A stretch of 64,000 bases of DNA, from NCBI GenBank assembly GCA_903772945.1, contig CAICTM010000450.1, forward strand, positions 1 through 64,000. Direction: 5' to 3'. Source of the stretch: Seminavis robusta. Taxonomy: Eukaryota; Bacillariophyta; Bacillariophyceae; Naviculales; Naviculaceae. Below are positions 9,906-21,830 of this stretch, piece by piece (position 1 is the first letter of the stretch; the number at the start of each line of letters is the position of its first letter). The position numbers were made by a program, and so were the translations under genes. The notes beneath the pieces are model-generated. The model searched no databases. It saw only the letters and a program-made list of their open reading frames with translations, and had not been told where the DNA came from.

Positions 9906-12266
9906 CTTGTCTGATGGATGGATGGATCGAGTGTTCAAAAGTTTCGTTGTGGGCTGCTGCCAGATCTGAATTGTGAGAAAAGCAATCCTGTCACTGAAGA
10001 GCCCAAAGGCATCTCTCCCGACTCCCCACGATCAGTTAGTTAGTTGGGAAAAGTTGCTCCGAGAAACGAGAAACAAACCATCAAATTTTGACTGCTAGCT
10101 TGCTACTACGGTAGCTAGAGTTCTGCTACTAGCTAGCTACTAGGTACCTGGTAGCGGCGCCGCCCAGACCGGTACGGTGTACGGTACCACTGGATCAATA
10201 CCGTTTCGTCATTATGAACCATTCTCTGGCGAAGCAGTCTCAATAGTTGCTTCAGAAATGGAGCATAAGCATTTAAATAAAATACTCCGCCGTACCCCAC
10301 TTTCTTTCCCTGAATACTCCCTTTATTCCAGAAGTAGTTCACTATTCACGCAAAGAAGAATTGGATGAACGGATGAACAGACCTGACTGTCGTCGGATGA
10401 ACTGCACTGTCTACAGACTGTACTTCAGTGGTCCTCTCCTTTCCGACATCTTCCACTGAAAAAACCTTTTCAGCTCCTTTTCGTCCTTTTCCCTCGTTAA
10501 TTGCGACAGTGGATCTCAGTGGTACACATCAAAAAGAAACCCGTCTCATCCTGATGGCCAAACTCCAAACGCCACCGTGCTGCCTTTGCTACCAGCCAGA
10601 GTAGCTTCAGAGTACAGTAACCCAAAACACAAGTTCCACAAGTTCCACACTTTCTAACGGAGCTGCAAAGAGAGCTCCCCCAAGATACTAGACTACTCTG
10701 AGTAGTACCGGTAGATAGTACGTGTAGACTAGCTACTGAGTAGTAGTCTAGTCTAGATAGAGGTGTTCAGTCGCATGGCTGGAATGGATCTAGAGACATC
10801 CTCCATGACCTATGTGGCCATCATGAAACTGAGAAACTATGCTGAAGCAAAGCGCTGCTGAAAGTCAGCTGGCTAGCTACTCAAGGATACCGAAAAAGGT
10901 GAAGACGGCAGGTTGCGATTACGTGTAAGAGATGTCCTTGAAGTGTGGTTCGCAATTGGCCAGTAGCTGCCAGTGATGTAAAAAGGAAAAGCAAAGGTGT
11001 GAACCTCCACCTCTCTTCTCTCACTACACCGTTTCTGACTTCTCCGAAAGCTCTGGAGGCTTCCGTCCCAATTCACCGAGAGCGGGAGTGATTACTATTA
11101 TTCTATTATTTCTACGTAGTCTACTCGGAGTAGTCTACTTATCTTCCTCTTTGATGATTGCTACTTGGACAGCTTTGGATCTTCGGGGATGTTGCTTTGG
11201 CTGATAATGTCAGAATTAATGGCCAGCAACCGTGATGAGACAAGACCAGACAAGGGAAAGCCAAAGGCAAAGGTTAAAGGTTTGCTCACCAACCAGCCAA
11301 CCAGTGGTTGGGCTGTCGATCAAGCTCTGGGGCCAACGGTCCCTTAAGTGAGGAGGTGCGTTTTTAGATTCTTGTTCACCCATGCTATGGGGCGACGAGG
11401 CAGAGATGTCCAACAACTACCGATTCGATTCAATCCATCCATAGTACTGTCAACTTCATTGCATGTACCCTACACTCGACGGATCATTCACCCGGCCCCG
11501 CTGACAGTGTGAGTACCGCCATCCCAGAGAGCGGAGAGTGACTAGTAGAAAAAGCAAGATTGGCGCAAATGGCTGCTTGCTACTCTCGGGAACTTGCTTC
11601 AATCGAATCATTGCTTCTCGTAATGCTTTAGTCTTGTCCTGTTCTGACTACTAGCTAGCCAGCAACTTGCTATGCCTTAAAAAGTGATTTGTTTCGTCGT
11701 ACCAGACTGGCGGGCACCGTCAGTTCGTACTTAGAAGATGTTCCCTGAGTGGTCTTTCCTTGCTTTCGGTCGATTGTGATTTAGATGTTGATGGCAACAT
11801 AACATGTACGGAGATGGCAAATATGCAGGACTGTTTCTTCATAGCCCTTGACCTAATAAAGAACCACCAGGACAAGCAACAAGATAGATCACGCGGTTAA
11901 TGATCTATCTGCCAACCGAACATTCCAGTTGGGAGCTCCGGCACCAGTTGTTCACCATGCCGACCCAGGGCTAAATTGAATGAATTCAGATTTACAGAAG
12001 GCCCAGAGCCTTACAAATGACAGCCTCCAGCCAGAACGACAGCAGTAGCACCACAATCAATGGACTCTCGCTTAGCATACAGCACTAATTATGCATGCCT
12101 TTCGGAAAAAGTTGTCCTACTGGAATTGTCGTTCTCACCAACTGCCATTGGCTCCTACCTGTAATTATGAAGCAATCTTATGTGGTAGCAATGGCTGCTC
12201 AGGGATACACTGGTAGACTCCACCCGAGTTTGACTTTCAAACCTCCCCGATTCTCATCTGTCAATA
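9906..12266. other. Gene-poor spacer rich in CTAG/GTAC palindromes
   Basis: No supported gene. Dense GCTAGC, GGTACC and ACTACTAG words occur at 10095–10200 and 10685–10760. Nothing with protein or RNA-gene character was found. Confidence 0.55.
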
Positions 12267-13861
12267 TCATCGTGCAACGGTACCATCAACGTCAAGGGAA
12301 TGCTCACTTGCACTATTGGCTGTGGAAAGGGTGGTATGCATGTTATTGGTTAGCAAGCATGTTGCTACATCAACACAACTGCAAGTCCGTAAAGTAGCAA
12401 CTTACCCAAATCAGCGATTCTCCCTTGTCGGACACGTCCAATCAAGGTCCAGAATGCCGTTACTACACTGTATTCAGTGTTCCTTTGCAGGGTGACTTCG
12501 CCAAGAAAACTTATCGCCACAGCAGCCAGGGCCCCACCGGCTAACCACAAGCCTGGCCCAATGTCAATGTCACAAGTTCCCCCTGTGGGAACAAAGGAAG
12601 TCCACCGAGAGCAGTAAGATGGATCAATATTGCTTCTTCCTGGGTAAACACCCAACATGAACTCTGTAATGGCCCATATGAGCTTGACCATTGACATGAA
12701 ATGCATGATGAATCCAACAAGGTAGGCCAGTGGCATACTTTTGGCATCTTTTTGGAAGGTCATGGCAGTGATGGCAGACACTGTTGCCATGATCATTCCA
12801 AGTTGAACATGAAAAATATCTTTGGATTCACAATGGCCAAAGGTTTCCAGCTCTGAATCTTCATGGTGATCCAAGACCACTGACCACAGAAACAGTCTTG
12901 CCCCAAAGGGATGGCAGAAGAGCCCCTGCCACAAGTTGATCTCTGTTTCCATCTGCCCTCCCTTGCCAGCAAATGCATGGCTGAGCAGATTATCATTGCT
13001 TGTTGTAGTGTTCGTTGTCTCCGGTAGGGTTGTTCGGACAATGGTCCAGGTTGAAACCAAACCAATGATCAAAATCGCCAGTTCTGAAAACCGCACCAGA
13101 TGGACATAAAAGTGTAGGGATTTGTAGAAGGGAACACTGTGATGAGCTCCAGGTTCTGGTGCTTTCTCCTCTAGTTGTATTGATTTGGAGGAACCCCTTG
13201 CGAACGTCAAAACAAGGGCCACAAATGACAATGAAATAGTCCCCACTTGAAACCAGAAGCCCACTCCCATCTTTTGTTCACAGTGTTCAAAGAGTGTTTG
13301 ACTGTCACAGAAAGTTGTCTTTAGCCGGAGTGGATTTATCTCCAAGCAGTACACAGCAATTGCTATTGCTGAGTAGGCTGTCGTGAATGCCAGTAGCATT
13401 TGCAGAATGAAATCATGATCATGTACCAGCACAGTGATGTAAATGGCAACAAACGCAGCAAAACTGCATGTTAGAATGGTGAATGTCATGGCAACAAAGG
13501 CAGCAACATTGCTGCATTTTCCTAGGTTTTCCACAGTAAGAACTGCAATGTCAGGGTTGGTCTCAGATGGCATCTCAAAATTTTCTCTGGATCCACAGAG
13601 AACGCCACCATCCCAGTCTTGGATGGAAAAGAAATTGCCAGTGGAGCGCCACAGTGTGTAATGGCGAGTGTTGTAGGATGTTTCACAATATTCCCTATTC
13701 TCTCTAGTAAGCTCCTCACAGCTGATATCGAACAAATGGGATACCCAGGGATGTTCATTAACGGTGATTGTGTGAAGGGGAAAGAAGCAGGCAAAGATGG
13801 ATGCGGCAAAGGCTGCCACTGTCAGCAACCGAGTCAGAATAATACAGAGCTTTTGATTCAT
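12267..13861 (-). CDS. Multipass membrane protein, tandem paralogue 1 (two exons)
   Basis: Exon 1 is 13861–12406, intron 12405–12320, exon 2 12319–12267, giving 502 residues. The start is the ATG at 13859–13861 (MNQKLCIIL), which matches the ATG of the paralogue at 17149; the frame extends 45 nt upstream only to a TTG. The intron is inferred from GTAAGT after codons for ADL and a CCACAG acceptor; exon 2 encodes ANSASEHSLDVDG, whose SEHSL is shared with the paralogue's exon 2. The protein looks like two four-helix halves. Each half has a first helix and then an outside loop with Trp and Cys (LWRSTGNFF…CG; NLWQGLFCHP), which recalls claudin/PMP22-type tetraspans, but this is only a resemblance. 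A conserved FQKDAKSMPLAYLVGF block precedes the last helices. Function unknown. Confidence 0.75.
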
Positions 13862-15478
13862 ATCGTCTTTGACATTGCCAGTCCTTCTGGTGAATCGAAT
13901 CGGCAAACTATCACGCTGTCAGTGCCTTCTTTCGGTCTTCTTCTGTCTGCGATCTTTTATCAATCCTTCTGCTTAGATCAACTTTTTAGGCGCAACGATG
14001 GCTATGTTTCTTGACTATCTCCCGCTCGAGGCTGGGAAACTTCGGGATGGTGTTTTCTTGTGTTTCAACTCTCGGCTGAGTTCCTTGTTCTGCCGTACAG
14101 TAGTTGACGCTGCGATTCATGTCGATTTTCTGTTTGTGACAGTGTTGCGGAGTACCGCTACCGCGCCTTTGTACCGGTTGGTTTCTGGAATGTCTCGATG
14201 ACCCTGAGACGATTGGATCACTGAATGATCATTCAAGAAGGACGATGCTGAAGTTGAAGTTCATTGGTCACAGAAACACAGAAACACAAAGCCACAACAC
14301 GCAAACACCTGAAACTTCCACGGTCAGCTCACATGTCCAAGCCTAACGTGCGGTAGCTCAAGGAACTCCCGAGGCCAGAAGCTCGCTCGGAGTTGTAAAC
14401 CTCATTCGAAGCTGAACCCGCCCAAAGATCTTCGTTCCGCCACCATGACATATACAATTTACCATTCGAGTTCCTCATTCGTCGGTCGTCCGGTACTAGT
14501 ACTATACTTCCGAGTTGGAACGATGCGAGCTCTGCACCGCATCACCTCTCTCCTGCTCCCCGCGTGGCAATGGAATGGGTTAACTAACGAATCAAATCCC
14601 ACCGCAACGACCTCCTCCAAGCCTTGACTGTCCTTTGAGCGAAGCGGCAACCAAAACGAAACTTCACTCTGATTACAGCCAAAGTCGCGTGCCTCGTACT
14701 GCCGTACTTACCAGTCAGCGAGCTACCGCACACTAAGGATTCCAAACCGAGGACACTCTACCTGACCGTCGGGCGCAGTCGACTTTTGCTGCTGAGTTTA
14801 GTGCCAACTCTACCAGCCCTTTCCGGCCATTTCTTGGACCTTTGGTGCTGGGCATTTCGCTCATGAGGGGATCGTCTGCCAATGTAGATTGCTGTAGTAG
14901 TACATGAATGCACCACCTTGAAATCCTCTGCAAGTTGGTTTCCCGTGAGGGTGCCACTGGCTGCCTCTCTGTGAGATAGACCCTTGCACCAAGTGGGGGG
15001 TTAATCGAGGCTGTGGCAGGAGCAACCTGTCAATTGGCACCATATCTGCTATGACCTTGTTTTGCTTTTTGTGTTGTGTTGCACTGAGTCCAGTGCCAAA
15101 TCAGATGGTACTGCGGTCCAGACGTTCAAACAAGAAAAGGTTGCAAGCCTTCCATTGTTCCGATAGCTATGACCGTGGCTGACGGTGGGGTTTGCGCCTG
15201 CTTCGAAGCAGTCTGCGCAGTTTAGAGTGATTTACAGCCCTACTGTACACCAATTGTTTCATTCTCCATCATCCTTCCAACGATAAGGCGGCGTGCTTCA
15301 ACATTTCTCAACTTGCATTCTTGCGAACCTATTGGAGCCAACGATTTTCCTCTAGCAGACTGGGTGACTTGGCAGCCCCAATTTGTTGGATTCACAATTC
15401 GCAACTAACTATTTCATGTATTAAAAAGCTACGCACACATCTCGAGCTCAATCATGCTTGAGGACGTGGTGGGGCCAT
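13862..15478. other. Spacer between tandem membrane-protein genes
   Basis: It holds the upstream region of paralogue 1 and the 3' flank of paralogue 2. I see no further gene. The overlapping short frames at 14445–15043 lack features. Confidence 0.5.
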
Positions 15479-17149
15479 TCAACAATCAATCTTTTCCCCG
15501 CTGGTTGCAACTTCGTTGTCATTCAGGGTGCTCTCTTGGCCATTCTGGGTGATCTCGTTAAAAGTGTCATCCATGTGAAGGGAATGCTCGCTTGCTTCTT
15601 TGACTGTGAAACGACAGCGTGAATGGTAAGAATGTGATCAAAACATAGCGCCACTCCTCTTGTGGTGGCTGGCGCATCCTATCTTACCAAGATCAGTGAA
15701 TCTCCCTTGGCGGACCCTTCCCAGCAAAGTTTTACATGCCGTTACTACACTGTAATCAGTGTTCCTTTGCAGCGTGACTTCTCCAAGAAAACTTATCGCC
15801 ACAGCAGCCAGTGCCCCTCCTGCTAACCACAAGCCTGGCCCAATGTCAATGTCACAAGTCCCCCCTGTGGGAACAAAGGAAGTCCACCGAGAGCAGTAAG
15901 ATGGATCAATGCGGCTTCGTCCTGGGTAAACATCCAACATGAACTCTGTGATGGACCATATGAGCTTGACCATAGACATGAAATGCATGATAAATCCAAC
16001 AAGGTAGGCCAGTGGCATACTTTTGGCATCTTTTTGGAAGGTCATGGCAGTGATGGCGGACACTGTTGCCATGATCATTCCAAGCTGAACATGAAAAATA
16101 GCTTTGGAGTCACAATGGCCAAATGTTTCCAGCTCTGAGTCTTCACCACCATTGCCTTCTTCTGCATTATTCAAGACCACTGACCACAAGAAAAGTCTTG
16201 CCCCAAAGGGATGACAGAAGAGCCCCTGCCACAAGTTGATGTCTGTCTCCATTTTCCCTCCTTTGCCAGCAAATGCATGGCTGAGCAGATTATCATTGCT
16301 TGTTGTTGTGTTTGTTGTATCCGGTAGGGTTGTTCGGACAATAGTCCAGGTTGAAACCACACCAATCATCAAAACCGCCAGTTCTGAAAAGCGCACCAGT
16401 TGGACATAGAAGTGCAGGGATTTGTAGAAGGGAACACCATGATGGGCTCCATCTCTTTCCGATGATGACACTCCAACACATTGCCTTAGTACTGTCAACG
16501 CAAGGGCAAGAAAGGAAATGGAAGCAGTTGCCACCTGACACCAGAAGCCTTCTCCAATCTTTTCCTCGCAGTGCTCGAATAGAGTCTGACTGTCGCAAAA
16601 TGTTGACTTAAGCCGGAGTGGATTTATCTCCAAGCAGTAGATGGCAATGGCATTGACTGAGCACACAGTGGCAACGGCAAGAAGCACTTGAAGCATGGCA
16701 TCATGATGATGTGCTAATACAGTGATGTAAATGGCAACGAATGCAGCAAAACAGCAGGTCAGGATGGTGAATGCCATGGCCACAGCAGCGTCGGTATTGC
16801 TACATTTCCCCAGGTTCTCCACAGTAAGGACTGTGATGTCAGGGTTGGTCTCTGATGGCAACTCAAACTCATCTCTGGATCCACACAGAACGCCACCATC
16901 CCAGTCTTGAATGGAAAAGAAATTGCCAGAAGAGTGCCACAGTGTGTAATGGCGAGTGTTGTAGGAAGTTTCACAATGATCACGATTCTCCCCAGTAAGC
17001 GCGTCACAGCTGATGTCAAACAAGTTTTCTACCCAAGGTCGTTCATTGACTGTAATGGAGTGACTAGGGAAGAAGCACGCAAAGATGGACGTGGCAAAGC
17101 CCGCTACTGCGAGGAGGCGAATCAGGATGATGTACAGCTTTTGGTTCAT
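15479..17149 (-). CDS. Multipass membrane protein, tandem paralogue 2 (two exons)
   Basis: Exon 1 is 17149–15688, intron 15687–15604 (GTAAGA … CACAG), exon 2 15603–15479, giving 528 residues. ATG at 17147–17149 begins MNQKLYIIL. Without splicing, the frame would read through the donor and end KRSGAMF; splicing instead joins DL to VKEASEHSLHMDDTF and continues 40 residues to a TGA. The first 480 residues are closely similar to paralogue 1, including the hydrophobic N-terminal segment, NLWQGLFCHPFGARLFLWS and FQKDAKSMPLAYLVGF. This copy has an acidic insertion (NNAEEGNGGED) in the loop after the NLWQGLFC motif and differs strongly in the linker between the two halves. The identical strand and shared intron position show a tandem duplication. 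The cytosolic tail is the fastest-changing part. Confidence 0.75.
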
Positions 17150-18279
17150 CTTTTAGCAATGTCTTGATCAGTTCAGACTTGATGAGACCACGACGAGGCT
17201 GGTTTTGTGGGGGAAGGTAGACTTTGTGGCGGAATCTGGTTTTCATTTATAAAGGACTGGGCTTTCGCGTCAAACGAAAGTGCTATGCGAGGCTATTGAG
17301 CTAATACCGGTACAGAATGGTGCTGTGATTGTGAGCTTCTTCGTATCCCAGACAGGATTGTTCGCTTTGGCATGCTGCTTTTCTCTGAATGGAAAATTCC
17401 TTAAAGATTGTCGAACAAAATTGTTTCCCTGATCAAATTTGGCTGTGAAGCGTAGTGTTTAGGCGTTTGAAAGAATATTCTTGGAATTTGAGCCACATTT
17501 TTACGGTATTGTAGATTCTTTTTGTCGGTTTTCAAATTTCACAATTTATTCATAGATCGAACCCTTCCGCTTCTTCTAGCTACCTGGTACTAGCTAGCTA
17601 GCTAGTAATAATCGAATGATCAATCTTGACACTTTTGACGCGACAACCTACTAGCTAGTACCAGGTAGCGGTACAGAAGGAGCTCTCAGAGTGTCTGCGA
17701 TCTGCGATACCTGTATGTAGAATAGGTTCAGGTTCAGCCCCGCTTCAATTTAGGGCACATTTGAGCTATCCTATCCATAAGATTTAAGTCGTTTTGAGAC
17801 TCTTCTCTATCCGTGACTCATTTTTTAAGTCTCTACAAGTACGGTATGTACAGTAGTCTAGATCTGTGGTGGGAATTATCGTGTAATCCACTTAGACTTT
17901 ATGCTCCCATTGGTCTTGTGCGGCCAGTCGCACATTGTAAGGCTCGTGATTACTCAAGCGATTCGACACTCACAGTGCAATCACGGTTCTTGAGAGCATT
18001 CCGGTACCAACCGTGGCAAGCCGAACCGTACCACACCGTACCGTAGTACCGTACATTGCTGGCTGCCCAAATTAGAGCAGACGTTGCTCATGCAGCACTT
18101 CTAGTAGTACCGCTATAGACAATCCAGCAGTACCTGGAGCACTCTATCCACATGCCACACTTCACAATCTTCTGCAACCACAGCGGCCTAAGGCTCGACG
18201 ATCCTGGGAATCCGTTTTTTTGTTTTGTTTTTGTTTTGCACAACAACGAACCCACATCAAAGAGGCAAATGATCTATTC
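17150..18279. other. Spacer, upstream region of paralogue 2
   Basis: No gene supported. AT-rich around 17390–17560, then GCTAGCTAG at 17591–17605 and a stretch of CCGTACCACACCGTACCG words at 18020–18050. Confidence 0.5.
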
Positions 18280-18622
18280 CCTCCTCCCAATTTTGTCCAT
18301 CTTCCCAAATCAGGAGGTTCCAGCATTGTTCAAGCAGGCATTGATGCCAACTTGAATTGGGGAGACTGCCTCTTTCAACGGCACATCAGTGGGCAGGTCG
18401 ATCGTGTCCCATGCCACCGGAGCATGCCCGGCAAATCGGTGATCCACAGGGCATGCATCAAGTCTGGTGGCATAATCCTCTTCAATACTTGCCAGAAGGC
18501 AAAACAACCACAAAAAAGGTAACTACTATACCTTCCCGCCCAATCCTTACCGTGGAATGGTCAAGTCATGGCAAGGCGCTACTTGGAAAGACAAGCGAGT
18601 GGAGGCTACGAAATCAGAGTAA
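18280..18622 (+). pseudogene. Sulfotransferase-like relic
   Basis: One plus frame encodes FVHLPKSGGSSIVQAG (18292–18339) followed by NLNWGDCLF, the typical first strand and P-loop (PKxGGxS) of a PAPS-dependent sulfotransferase. Within about 130 nt the similarity moves to other frames: HQVWWHNPLQYLPEGKT (WH-P--Y-P is common in this family) and then YYTFPPNPYRGMVKSW up to the TAA at 18620–18622. The frame changes and absence of the rest of the fold indicate a decayed fragment. The last part could also be an exon, since a GTAAGT donor-like sequence overlaps the stop. Family assignment rests on motif recognition only. Confidence 0.4.
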
Positions 18623-18900
18623 GTATACTAAGAGGCAGCGGTGGGAGAGTATGCTGGGGCGGCGTGATATATATATTTAAGAGTGCTACTTGTGTGGTAA
18701 AGACGAGGTGCAAACTGCTGCTGTAGGCGTGAGCTAGTACACTAGTTGTGGCAGTTACAGCAGAGGTACGGAACGACCAGCGATTTTGTTACGAAGATCA
18801 TCCTCTAAGTTTGCCTGCTCCCACCACTACGGTATTATATACCCTTGCCTTGCCTCCATGCGCGGCAAAGGAATGTCCAGGGTATCGTACCGATATGGTA

Positions 18901-18966
18901 CTATTATCTATCTATCTATCACTGATTTCATTTGATCTGATCTGATCTAATCTAATCTGATTAGAT
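18901..18966 (+). repeat. TATC and GATCT/AATCT microsatellites
   Basis: A short (TATC)n run at about 18904–18921 is followed by a (GATCT)/(AATCT) pentamer run at about 18934–18965, just beyond the stop codon of the CRAL-TRIO gene. Confidence 0.8.
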
Positions 18967-18985
18967 TCATTCACTTGGTACTACG

Positions 18986-19891
18986 CTACGGTACTATTAG
19001 CCTTGCCTTGTCCAATGTGAATGTTTGTATATTGTCATTTCGTTTTTGTAGAAATCGTTGCATTCGTTGTAGCAGTGCTTGTTGTGCAATTTCCATGGTG
19101 GGCATGTGAAAGAGTTGATCGAGTCGTCCATCGAATCCGTCCAATTTACCATCCAATTTCCAACTTCGCAACAGCTCGCTATTGATGATGCGTTTCAGGA
19201 TTCCGTAAAAGAGGGTGGCGGCAGTGGGGGCATTCAACCATACCGATTCCTTGTGACGGGCGGGATAGTACGCCCAGAGTTCGTGGACAGCACGTTCTTG
19301 TGCCACCACGTTAAAGTTGCGCATCATACTCATGCCTTCGCACTCATTCAATACAATAATGCCATTGCGAATGGCGGTGAAATCCGATTCCATACTGCGA
19401 ATCCAGTAGTAACACCCGCCTTGAAATGCCCGCCATTCTTCGTCCGTCTGCACACGATCAAAATTCATCTTGGCCATGTCACTGCTGCTCGTGTAACACT
19501 TTTCCGAAGGAATGTACGACACGTCCATCAATAAGCCCGGTTGATGAAAAAAGAACGACCGCAGTGTGGTAGTGGCGTCTTCCATGGTTTCCTTGAGAGA
19601 GTACAAATCTCGAAATGCCTGCAATTTGTAACAAATCTCCACAATCTGCTCCACTTTTTGACTGGCGCTACAGCAAATGGCCAATTTCGCATATTCAAAG
19701 TCTGGAACATTCCGGACGTCGTCACATGCTTCGACTGCTGCTTTGATGGCGCGAGCTCGTTCCCATTCCGTGCGAGTCAGTTGCATCGTGCAGTCTTCTT
19801 CGTCTTCTTCTTGGTCCTCATTGACGAATAGTTGATCCATGTCGCCCTCCGCATCGGCAATGCTGCTGCTGCTTCGACTACTCCAGTCCAT
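18986..19891 (-). CDS. CRAL-TRIO (Sec14-like) domain protein
   Basis: The ATG at 19889–19891 opens a 301-residue single-exon frame. The N-terminus is acidic and Ser-rich (residues 1–35). A short helical region resembling a CRAL-TRIO N-terminal bundle follows. The lipid-binding fold covers about residues 140–270: CYYWIRSMESDF, GIIVLNECEGMSMM and the late strand/helix pair ELWAYYPARHKESVWLNAP with FYGILKRIIN. The YP-R---VWLNAP pattern is characteristic of Sec14-type proteins, which bind and present phosphoinositides or other lipids at membranes. No GOLD or other C-terminal domain is attached; the last 40 residues are a Gln-rich helix. Ligand unknown. The call of the family is fairly secure and the exact subfamily is not. 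Confidence 0.75.
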   Translation of the reverse strand: MDWSSRSSSSIADAEGDMDQLFVNEDQEEDEEDCTMQLTRTEWERARAIKAAVEACDDVRNVPDFEYAKLAICCSASQKVEQIVEICYKLQAFRDLYSLKETMEDATTTLRSFFFHQPGLLMDVSYIPSEKCYTSSSDMAKMNFDRVQTDEEWRAFQGGCYYWIRSMESDFTAIRNGIIVLNECEGMSMMRNFNVVAQERAVHELWAYYPARHKESVWLNAPTAATLFYGILKRIINSELLRSWKLDGKLDGFDGRLDQLFHMPTMEIAQQALLQRMQRFLQKRNDNIQTFTLDKARLIVP

Positions 19892-21605
19892 TCTTAGTTA
19901 TACTGTATGGCTTTGGTACGGTGATTGGGATTGGGATGATGTTTTGATCTGCTCGTGTTGCTTGGATTAGTCTAGTAGCTGACTGCTGCTGTTGTGGGAA
20001 GAATGAGAGAGGAGCAACCCCACCGACTACCCAGCCGCCTGTCTTTGCGGTTGTCTTGCATTTCGCAAGTTGCTTCCCACCGTCCTGAAATAGCTGCAAC
20101 CTGAAAGGCTAAATAATGCATAATTCCGCTTCAACCTGTTCCATAAGACTGTTCGGATGTTCGGATTGACTATCTAGGTGACTCCAAGTCATCACATGAA
20201 GAATTTGGTCCACTATTGCACGTGCTACTTATGCATATTGGTGAGATAGACTAGCCTTCTTAATATATTTAGGCTTATCTTGACTTTATGAGGAAAGAAC
20301 ACCTTCATCGGTACTCAAAGCGAACTGTAAAGGACACGTCCAACACTAATACTATTTTAGAAGGTACTGGTACACTGGTACCACTCCCTGTAATGGTAAA
20401 CTGCATGCTGTGTTTAGCTGTACCACTAACAAAATAGCCAGCCACCACTGATTCGGTACAACTAGCTACATCGTAGTCTAATGGCTTCTAATAGAGTATG
20501 GAGCTACGGTACGGCGGTACGGTACCCACAAACCTTACAGTGAAGGTCTGCGGCTGGCTATCATAGCTACCTACGGTAGCTCTGCATAGATGATGATGGC
20601 ATAAAATCCATGGGCGAAGCACTCCACAAGCTGGACTCCTCCCTCCTTGGGTCAAACGAAACAATTTGGATACATGTACTGCCACGGAGCCACCGCCATT
20701 GTTACTGTTTGGGTCTCAGCGAGAGAGCATCATGCATGCAATGGGAGGCAGAGTCGATGGCAGCTGCAGAGCTATTGGCTTGCAGCCTGGAAAGCATCTG
20801 AGGGCGTGTGAGATAGTGAGAGATCATGAGATCCTCAACAAGCAACCTGAAAGGTCAGCCTGCTCCCAGCCAGCCCTGCTAAAGCATCCGCAGCCTCAAC
20901 TGCCAACAAATGAAATATCAAGAGGCAACAGTTGAGATATCAATAGTAGGTAGATAAGGAAACTACATATACGGTAGGCACAATGTAGCAAAAACCCTCA
21001 CGCTACTACGGTCGGGATGACTGTACACGGTACCGGTACCGTTGCAAGCATTTAAAACGACGAAAGCAAGAGGGAGCACATGCACAGACAGACTGTCGCT
21101 GGAGCTTTCGCTATATCGTATGCATATGTCCATGGTACCACCGTACAGTGGTACCAACGTTACTCATGCCTTTTTGATTATTATTGATTGCACTCGTCGA
21201 TTCCATTCAGACCAGCGACAACGCATCAACTAAATAATATGTAGCCCCCAGTGACGTACCGGTACATGTTTCAAAGGAGAGCAAGTGTACTGCAAAAGTA
21301 AATGAAGCTGCCTGTCTAGCTAGGAGAGAGTACGGTATTTATTCTACCGGTACCAGGTACCAGTACTACCACACTCGATCTCGTGCCTTGCGTTTGACAG
21401 CGATCGAATCAAATGATCATTCACAACAAACTGCACGGTGTACATATCATAGGTACGGTACCTGAGGAGGCAGGATTCATGGTGGAAACTTGTGTTGCCC
21501 AGTTTTTTGTTTTGTCGTGTTGCCTTGAGTTGTTTTGGGCTGGTGCATAGTCGTACTGGTACGTTGGCTGGAAGTACCGTACGGTATGCAAGTGTTTTCG
21601 CATCC
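19892..21605. other. Spacer without a supported gene
   Basis: It includes the upstream region of the CRAL-TRIO gene and many GTAC palindromes (20500–20525, 21029–21045, 21130–21155, 21345–21362). No RNA or protein gene is recognisable. Confidence 0.5.
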
Positions 21606-21707
21606 AAATTGAGTCCCACAAAAGCGACGCAGCGACGCAGCGTCGCGACGCAGTGACGCTGCGACGTCGCTGCGACGTCGCTGCGTCGCTTTTGCGGTAC
21701 TCAATTT
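21606..21707. repeat. Foldback element / long GCGACG hairpin
   Basis: Two 32-nt arms (21606–21637 and 21676–21707) are inverted copies with three mismatches. The inner part AAAAGCGACGCAGCGACG is a perfect match to the other arm. Between them lies a further GCGTCGC/GCGACG-rich loop that can itself pair. The outer arm ends are AAATTGAGT on one side and ACTCAATTT on the other. The CG-rich core differs sharply from the AT-rich flanks. This may be a small MITE or foldback unit. Confidence 0.7.
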
Positions 21708-21830
21708 AAATGAAACGGTTGATTTAAAATTGTAAAAATAGAATGCATGGTACTTTTTATAAAACGAGTTATTGTACCAGTAATTGTGTACCGGTAATGC
21801 GAAGCCGTAGATGTACCGCAGCGCAATTTA

